Shown here piece by piece: positions 59,461-64,000 of a stretch of DNA of 64,000 bases (the stretch's first letter is position 1; the number at the start of each line of letters is the position of its first letter). The DNA is from Curtobacterium sp. MCPF17_052 (lineage in GTDB: Bacteria > Actinomycetota > Actinomycetes > Actinomycetales > Microbacteriaceae): positions 1 to 64,000 of the forward strand of contig NZ_QKSD01000008.1 in NCBI RefSeq assembly GCF_003234085.1, given 5' to 3'. Both the position numbers and the translations under genes were made by a program. The notes under the pieces were generated by a model that saw only the letters and a list, made by a program, of their open reading frames with translations, ran no database searches and was not told the origin of the DNA.

Positions 59461-59635
59461 TGGGTTCCCCCCTGGGATGACGTGTGGCCGGGCTGCCCGA
59501 TGGCGTGCCCGTAGCCAGATCGTAGGGTCCGCAGAGGCCGCGGAACCGGTCGACACGGTCACGAAACCGTCACGGAAAACGTGCCGAGAAACCCGTCATG
59601 ATCGGGGATTTCCCGACATGGTGCCCTCAGGATCG
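59371..59635 (-). repeat. Duplicated segment, copy 1 (265 bp)
   Basis: It covers the first 90 bases of the gene ending at 59460 plus its promoter region and ends in GGTGCCCTCAGGATCG. The second copy, exactly as long, is 61279-61543. The left and right thirds are near-identical, the middle diverged. Both include a repeated CGTGAC motif and a -10-like TACGAT or TACGCT region upstream of the start. In copy 2 the far end is the last codons of the lysR gene, so copy 1 holds a stranded lysR tail. Confidence 0.85.
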
Positions 59636-59680
59636 CGCCGCTCGGTCGGATGGAGCTGGCTCCGGTGTTCCGACGGGCGC

Positions 59681-59720
59681 CCCGGGGTGCCCCGGGGTGC
59701 CCCGGGGTGCCCCGGGGCGC
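59681..59720. repeat. Four 10-base tandem repeats (CCCGGGGTGC)
   Basis: Four units of CCCGGGGTGC, the last CCCGGGGCGC, lie between the end of duplicated copy 1 and the terminator of surface protein 3. Each unit contains a CCCGGGG palindrome. Confidence 0.85.
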
Positions 59721-59721
59721 A

Positions 59722-59758
59722 CTGGAGGGGCGTGCCCGACTCGGACACGCCCCTCCAG
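59722..59758. terminator. Terminator of surface protein 3
   Basis: A 13-bp stem CTGGAGGGGCGTG/CACGCCCCTCCAG with an 11-base loop, 8 bases beyond the stop of the gene at 59767 on the minus strand. Confidence 0.88.
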
Positions 59759-59766
59759 CTGCTCGT

Positions 59767-61368
59767 TCAGGCTCGACGTCGACGCACCCGTGCCACGAGG
59801 AGCGCCGCTCCGGCCGCCAGCAGACCGAGGGCCCAGGCGATCGGCCCGGTCTCGTCGGCACCCGTGAAGGCGAGGTGGCCGGACGGCGCCGAGCCACTGC
59901 CGGGGCTGCCCGTTCCGGACGCGGTGCCACCGGCGGCCGCGGGGGTCGTCGGGGTGGCAGTCGTTGCCGTCGCCGCCACGCCGACCGTGAAGCTGATCGT
60001 CCGGCCGTCGGGGGCGGTCCCCGTGAGCGTCCGGACGCCGGGCGAGGAGAACGTGACCGCCGTGCCCGGGTCGTACTTGCCGAGCGTGTCACCGGCGACC
60101 GAGGAAGCCCAGTCGTCGTCGATGACCGGGATCGGCTGGCGGTTGCCGTAGCGGTCGACCAGGCCGGTGTTCACGGTGATGGTCGAGCCCACCGTCGACG
60201 TGATGGGCGTGGACGCCGGCGCCTGGTCGTCCGAGAGCGCGTCGAGGTACTCCGTCGTCCCGTCGGCCGACACCGTCCAGGAGCGGGAGTGTGGCGGGTC
60301 GTAGTCCGTCACGAAGGCTCGTAGTTGCGTGTCCGCCGCCAGGCCCACCGTCAGCTGCACGTGCTGCCCGGGCGCTCCCGCGGGTTCCTGGGAGGTCCGG
60401 GCCAGGACCCAGAAGTCGACGACCTGGGCCGTCGTGGTGGACCCGGAGAGCACGCCGTCGCTGGACAGTGTCAGCCCCGCGGGGAGGGCTGCGGCGTCGA
60501 TCGGACCGTCGGCCGACGAGCTCACGCCGTACCGGAGGCTTCCCTGGTCGCCGGTCAGTGCCTGGATCGGCACCGAGATCGTCTCGCCGGCACGAGCCGT
60601 GAGCTCGCGGACACCTGCGCCGGTGAACGTCGTCTCGTTGTTGAAGTCCGCGTGGACCGGGGCGCTGGTGACGGTCGTCGGGTCCTCGCCCGGTGCGGTG
60701 CCGGTGACCGCGACGGTCAGGTCGCTCGTCGCGTCCGGGTGGCCGAGCACGTAGGTCTCGCTCGTGGCGCCGGCGATGACGCGCGTCCCGACGACCGGCC
60801 CCGACAGGGTCCACTGGTAGGTGAAGGTCGTGCCGGCAGGCCAGCCGTCGGTCACGGCGCGGAGCGTGTGCCAGGTCGTGGCCGTCCCGGTGACCGCGAC
60901 GGTGCCGGCTGCCGTCGCGGACGGGGCGGCGGCTGCGGTCGGCGTGACGGCCACCGGCGTGACGGCCACCGGCGTGACGGTCGTGGTCGTCGCTGGTGCG
61001 CGAGGGACGGTCGGTGCAGCCGGTGCAGCCGGTGCAGTCGGTGTCGTTGTCGGTGCGGGCGTGGCTGCCGGAGTGGGTACACCGTGATCGCGGCCGGTCT
61101 CTCCCGGCGCAGCGTCGGCACCCGAGGTCGAGCCGACCGCCGGATCGGTCGGACCGGTCGCTGGCGCGCCGACCCCGGTGGTCGCGCCGACCCCGGTGGA
61201 CGCGTCGGCACCCGTGGACGTCACGACACTCGTGTCCGGCACCGACTCGTCAGCGGAGGCGCTGCTGACGCTGACGCCGATGCCGAACGCTGAGGACGCC
61301 GCGACGATGGCGACGGCGGAGCCGATGGCCGCGATCCGGTGGATCGGCGGCAGGCAGGTCTTGTGCAT
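59767..61368 (-). CDS. LAxTG-anchored surface protein (paralogue 3)
   Basis: This 533-residue protein shares its signal peptide and 5' region with paralogue 2 (MHKTCLPPIHRIAAIGSAVA start). The linker is Thr/Ala/Asp-rich with TPVAVTPVAVTP-like short repeats. The domain part contains WPAGTTFTYQWTLSGPVVGT, LPAGLTLSSDGVLSGSTTTA, and VDRYGNRQPIPVIDDDW, equivalent in position to the He_PIG-like unit of paralogue 2 but with fewer units. It ends with LAFTG, the helix IAWALGLLAAGAALL and VARVRRRRA. It was probably produced by duplication of paralogue 2 followed by divergence of the domains. The gene start has the ribosome site GGGGGGAAC. Confidence 0.87.
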   Translation of the reverse strand: MHKTCLPPIHRIAAIGSAVAIVAASSAFGIGVSVSSASADESVPDTSVVTSTGADASTGVGATTGVGAPATGPTDPAVGSTSGADAAPGETGRDHGVPTPAATPAPTTTPTAPAAPAAPTVPRAPATTTTVTPVAVTPVAVTPTAAAAPSATAAGTVAVTGTATTWHTLRAVTDGWPAGTTFTYQWTLSGPVVGTRVIAGATSETYVLGHPDATSDLTVAVTGTAPGEDPTTVTSAPVHADFNNETTFTGAGVRELTARAGETISVPIQALTGDQGSLRYGVSSSADGPIDAAALPAGLTLSSDGVLSGSTTTAQVVDFWVLARTSQEPAGAPGQHVQLTVGLAADTQLRAFVTDYDPPHSRSWTVSADGTTEYLDALSDDQAPASTPITSTVGSTITVNTGLVDRYGNRQPIPVIDDDWASSVAGDTLGKYDPGTAVTFSSPGVRTLTGTAPDGRTISFTVGVAATATTATPTTPAAAGGTASGTGSPGSGSAPSGHLAFTGADETGPIAWALGLLAAGAALLVARVRRRRA

Positions 61369-61543
61369 TGGGTTCCCCCCTGGGATGACGTGCGAGCGGG
61401 CCGCCCAGTGGCTGGCCCGTGGCCAGAGCGTACGGCGCGAAAGTGTCGCGGAACCGTCCGGGATGGTCACGAAACCGTCACGGAAAAAGTGCCCGGAAAC
61501 CCGTCATGATCGGGGATTTCCCGACATGGTGCCCTCAGGATCG
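61279..61543 (-). repeat. Duplicated segment, copy 2 (265 bp)
   Basis: The same structure as copy 1 at 59371-59635: signal peptide codons, leader, promoter and the final codons of lysR (stop at 61535-61537). Equal length with many exact blocks, for example GATCGGGGATTTCCCGACAT. Confidence 0.85.
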
Positions 61544-62437
61544 GGGAGCGCCGGCCGCCCGCTCGAGCGCCGTCCGGAACGCCGACACCGCCGGGGACTC
61601 GGCGCTCGCGATGCGCTGCGCCGTGAAGAGGGTCCGGCGTCCCGGTTCCGGCAGCTCGAGCAGTCGGCAGCTCGTCGACCGGCCGGCCCAGACCAGGTCC
61701 GGCATCAGGGCCACCGCGTTGCCGGACTCGATGAGCCGGATCTGCGCCTGCAGGTCGGCGGTCTCGTACCGGACGTCGGGTTCGAAGCCGGCACGTCGGC
61801 AGGTCTGCTCGGCGAAGTGCCGGGAGGCTGCACCACGTGGTTCCATCACCCACGGCAGCGTCGCGGCGTCCTCGAGCGAGGCCACTGGCCAGAGCGCCGT
61901 CGCCACCGGCGGCAGCGCCAACCGCACCGGGTCCGTCGTCAGGTCGCGCCGGTCGAGCCCCGGGAACCGCGGTGCCGCGTGCGCCGGGTACTGCTCGGCG
62001 ATCACCATGTCGAAGTCCCGGGCCCAGGTCTCGTTGAGCGCCGTCTCCGGTTCGCGCTGCACCATCTCGACCCGGACGTCGGGGTGCTCGAGCGCCATCG
62101 TGCGGAGCGCGGACGGCATCAGCGCGAGCGCGGCCGACTGGAACACCGCGACCCGGATGCGCCCCTGCACGCTCGTCAGCGTCGACTCGACCGAGGCCTG
62201 CGCACGCTCCAGGGTGTCGAGCACCTCGCCCGCTGCCGCGACCAGCACCTCGGCCTGCGGCGTGAGTTGCAGGCGTCTCCCGGCACGGCGGAGCAGCTGG
62301 ACGCCGGCCTCGCGCTCGAGCACGGCGAGCTGCTGCGACACCGCCGACGGGGTGAAGTTCATCGCTTCGGCGACGGCTGCGACCGTGCCCCGGATCGACA
62401 GCTCACGGAGGAGCACTAGGCGACGGACGTCGAGCAT
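61535..62437 (-). CDS. LysR family transcriptional regulator
   Basis: This 300-residue LysR-type regulator has an N-terminal winged helix-turn-helix (VRRLVLLRELSIRGTVAAVA, then EAMNFTPSAVSQQLAVLERE, residues 4-44) and a C-terminal periplasmic-binding-like effector domain with VRVEMVQREPETALNETWAR and GNAVALMPDLVWAGRS. The ATG at 62437 begins MLDVRRLVLL; an upstream Met adds 11 residues. It is divergent from putA, whose start lies 82 bases away, so proline or an amino acid intermediate is the likely signal. The last codons lie inside duplicated segment copy 2. Confidence 0.9.
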   Translation of the reverse strand: MLDVRRLVLLRELSIRGTVAAVAEAMNFTPSAVSQQLAVLEREAGVQLLRRAGRRLQLTPQAEVLVAAAGEVLDTLERAQASVESTLTSVQGRIRVAVFQSAALALMPSALRTMALEHPDVRVEMVQREPETALNETWARDFDMVIAEQYPAHAAPRFPGLDRRDLTTDPVRLALPPVATALWPVASLEDAATLPWVMEPRGAASRHFAEQTCRRAGFEPDVRYETADLQAQIRLIESGNAVALMPDLVWAGRSTSCRLLELPEPGRRTLFTAQRIASAESPAVSAFRTALERAAGAPRS

Positions 62438-62519
62438 GTCGAAAGCGTAGCTGAGCTGAACGGAATGCATCAGGAACGGTTGCTTCCGCTACCGAAAGAG
62501 CGCCCGTCACACTGTCCCC

Positions 62520-64000
62520 ATGACCGACGTCCAGCCGCGCTCCGACGCTGCCGCCCCGACCGTCCACGACGACCTCGCCGACGCGTCCGTCGCGCTCGTC
62601 CGACAGTGGCTCGCCGAGGCCGAGACGTACCCCGTCGACGGCTCCGCGAAGCAGCTCGCCGGCGTCCTCGCCGACCCGAAGGGCCTCGCCTTCGCCGTCG
62701 GCTTCGTGGACGGCGTCGTCCGCCCCGAGGACCTCGCCGTCGCGGCCCGCAAGCTCCGCGCCATCGCGCCGGACGCACCCGGGTTCCTGCCCGCCGCGCT
62801 CCGCGGACTGGTGCGCCTCGGTGGCGGACTGGCACCGAGCCTCCCGACCGTCGTCGTGCCGATCGCCCGACGGGTGCTGCGGACCATGGTCGGCCACCTC
62901 ATCGTCGACGCGACGGACGCGAAGCTCGGCCCCGCGATCGCGGGGATCAAGCAGGACGGCGTCCGCCTCAACGTGAACCTGCTCGGCGAAGCCGTGCTCG
63001 GGGAGCGCGAAGCCGCACGGCGTCTCGCCGGCACCCACGCGCTTCTCAGCCGTGACGACGTCGACTACGTCTCGATCAAGGTCTCCTCGACGGTCCATCC
63101 GCACTCGCCGTGGGCGTTCGACCACGCCGTCGACGACATCGTCGAGCAGCTCCGCCCGCTGTTCGAGCGGGCCGCAGCGGCATCGCCGAAGAAGTTCATC
63201 AACCTCGACATGGAGGAGTACAAGGACCTCGACGTCACCATCGCGGTCTTCACGAAGCTCCTCGACGAGCCGCAGTTCGCCGACCTCGAAGCGGGGATCG
63301 TCCTGCAGGCGTACCTGCCCGACGCCCTCGCCGCGATGGAGCACCTGCAGGAGTGGTCGGCCGCCCGCCGGGCACGCGGCGGCGCGGACATCAAGGTCCG
63401 GCTCGTCAAGGGCGCGAACCTGCCGATGGAGCAGGTCGAGGCGTCCGTACACGGCTGGCCGCTCGCGACGTGGCACACCAAGCAGGACTCGGACACGAAC
63501 TACAAGCGCGTGCTCGACTGGGCGCTGACGCCCGAGCGCATCGCGAACGTGCGGGTCGGCGTCGCCGGGCACAACCTGTTCGACGTCGCGCACGCGTGGC
63601 TGCTGGCCGGGCAGCGCGGGGTCCGGGACGGCATCGAGTTCGAGATGCTGCTCGGCATGGCGCAGGGGCAGGCCGCCGCGGTGAAGAAGACCGTCGGCTC
63701 ACTGCTCCTCTACACGCCGGTCGTGCACCCGGGGGAGTTCGACGTCGCCATCGCCTACCTGATCCGCCGTCTCGAAGAGGGCGCGTCGCAGGACAACTTC
63801 ATGTCCGCGGTGTTCTCGCTCGCGTCCTCCCCGACGCTCTTCGCCCGCGAGGAAGCCCGCTTCCGCGACTCGCTGGCACCGCTCGCCCTGCCCGGCGGAC
63901 TCGACGCCCCGGCACCGCACCGCGTCGCGGACCGGTACGCCGCCGTCGACCGCCCGGCGCCCGGCCACTTCGAGAACACGCCGGACAGTAACCCGTCCGT
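62520..64000 (+). CDS. putA: Proline dehydrogenase part of PutA (partial, runs off the end)
   Basis: The gene is open at the right edge, so it has no stop in the window. The 493 visible codons start MTDVQPRSDAAAPTVHDDLA and contain the proline dehydrogenase barrel: VRLNVNLLGEAVLGEREAAR, YVSIKVSSTVHPHSPWAFDH, KKFINLDMEEYKDLDVTIAV, VLQAYLPDALAAM, and VRLVKGANLPMEQVEASVHG. Then RVGVAGHNLFDVAHAWLLA and LLGMAQGQAAAVKKTVG follow. In the bifunctional actinobacterial PutA an aldehyde dehydrogenase domain follows; whether it does here cannot be seen. It oxidises proline to P5C with FAD. The divergent LysR gene is the likely regulator. No match in the first 20 residues to a DNA-binding domain. Confidence 0.92.
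   Translation, partial: MTDVQPRSDAAAPTVHDDLADASVALVRQWLAEAETYPVDGSAKQLAGVLADPKGLAFAVGFVDGVVRPEDLAVAARKLRAIAPDAPGFLPAALRGLVRLGGGLAPSLPTVVVPIARRVLRTMVGHLIVDATDAKLGPAIAGIKQDGVRLNVNLLGEAVLGEREAARRLAGTHALLSRDDVDYVSIKVSSTVHPHSPWAFDHAVDDIVEQLRPLFERAAAASPKKFINLDMEEYKDLDVTIAVFTKLLDEPQFADLEAGIVLQAYLPDALAAMEHLQEWSAARRARGGADIKVRLVKGANLPMEQVEASVHGWPLATWHTKQDSDTNYKRVLDWALTPERIANVRVGVAGHNLFDVAHAWLLAGQRGVRDGIEFEMLLGMAQGQAAAVKKTVGSLLLYTPVVHPGEFDVAIAYLIRRLEEGASQDNFMSAVFSLASSPTLFAREEARFRDSLAPLALPGGLDAPAPHRVADRYAAVDRPAPGHFENTPDSNPS

Noticed and set aside
57655..61470. Long open frames on the plus strand over the surface-protein genes
   Set aside because: They are reverse-strand shadows of Ala/Pro/Thr-rich repeats; the minus-strand frames have signal peptides and LAxTG ends.

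Overview
The window is high-GC DNA from an actinobacterium. The codon use, the class E-type (LAxTG) cell-wall sorting signals, the DUF4839, DUF4395 and LigD-Pol proteins, and terminators without U-tracts all point to the Microbacteriaceae. A Curtobacterium-like genus is my best guess, but this is inference and no 16S gene is present. The left edge is the end of an rRNA operon (23S 3' end, 5S, strong terminator). The right edge cuts a divergently transcribed putA (proline dehydrogenase).

Layout. 0.4-6.4 kb: quinone oxidoreductase, an SDR divergent from an AraC regulator, a Vsr-type nuclease, and a short UvrA-like protein without the UvrB-binding domain. 6.5-11.2 kb: small accessory genes (a secreted peptide with a coupled membrane protein, a DUF4839 protein, two PD-(D/E)XK-like nucleases, membrane proteins). 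11.3-16.2 kb: a visibly AT-richer defence island with an AIPR protein, a GIY-YIG nuclease and a cytosine-5 DNA methyltransferase, bordered on the left by a relic of the first gene of the window. 16.7-18.7 kb: a decayed N-acetylmuramate uptake and cleavage locus (murP-like, murQ). 18.8-23.4 kb: an epipeptide locus lying between a truncated nrtR relic and an intact nrtR. 23.4-27.6 kb: ADP-ribosylglycohydrolase, a thioredoxin/DUF4395 pair, small membrane proteins and a second secreted Gly/Ala-rich peptide. 27.7-55.6 kb: mostly core-like genes (RecB-like nuclease/helicase fusion, GPP34 and SseB proteins, SDR, HNH nuclease, aldo/keto reductase, a frameshifted VapC locus, SNF2 helicase, BLUF photoreceptor, two APC permeases, a second ADP-ribosylglycohydrolase, lysozyme-fold protein, glycosyltransferase, LigD polymerase and ATP-dependent ligase, MBL hydrolase, azoreductase). 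55.7-61.4 kb: three LAxTG-anchored surface proteins, two of which share a duplicated 5' region. 61.5-64 kb: LysR regulator and putA.

Main discovery. At 19152-22477 (minus strand) five tightly packed genes match, in order and content, the Bacillus subtilis epeXEPAB (yydFGHIJ) epipeptide operon: a 46-residue precursor, a radical SAM peptide epimerase, an M50-type membrane protease, an ABC ATPase and an ABC permease. The precursor gene is very short and easily missed. Its C-terminal 18 residues, WYFVVGSGGAVIVGSGKG, align without gaps over the first 17 positions to the B. subtilis epipeptide WYFVKSKENRWILGSGH. The Val and Ile that YydG epimerises are both kept, while the charged middle is replaced by a Gly-rich stretch. 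This looks like an actinobacterial epipeptide with a new core.

Other points of interest: an NrtR regulator with a perfect palindromic operator facing an ADP-ribosylglycohydrolase gene; two secreted-peptide/membrane-protein pairs that may be bacteriocin/immunity modules; and a duplication that appears to have created the third surface-protein gene.
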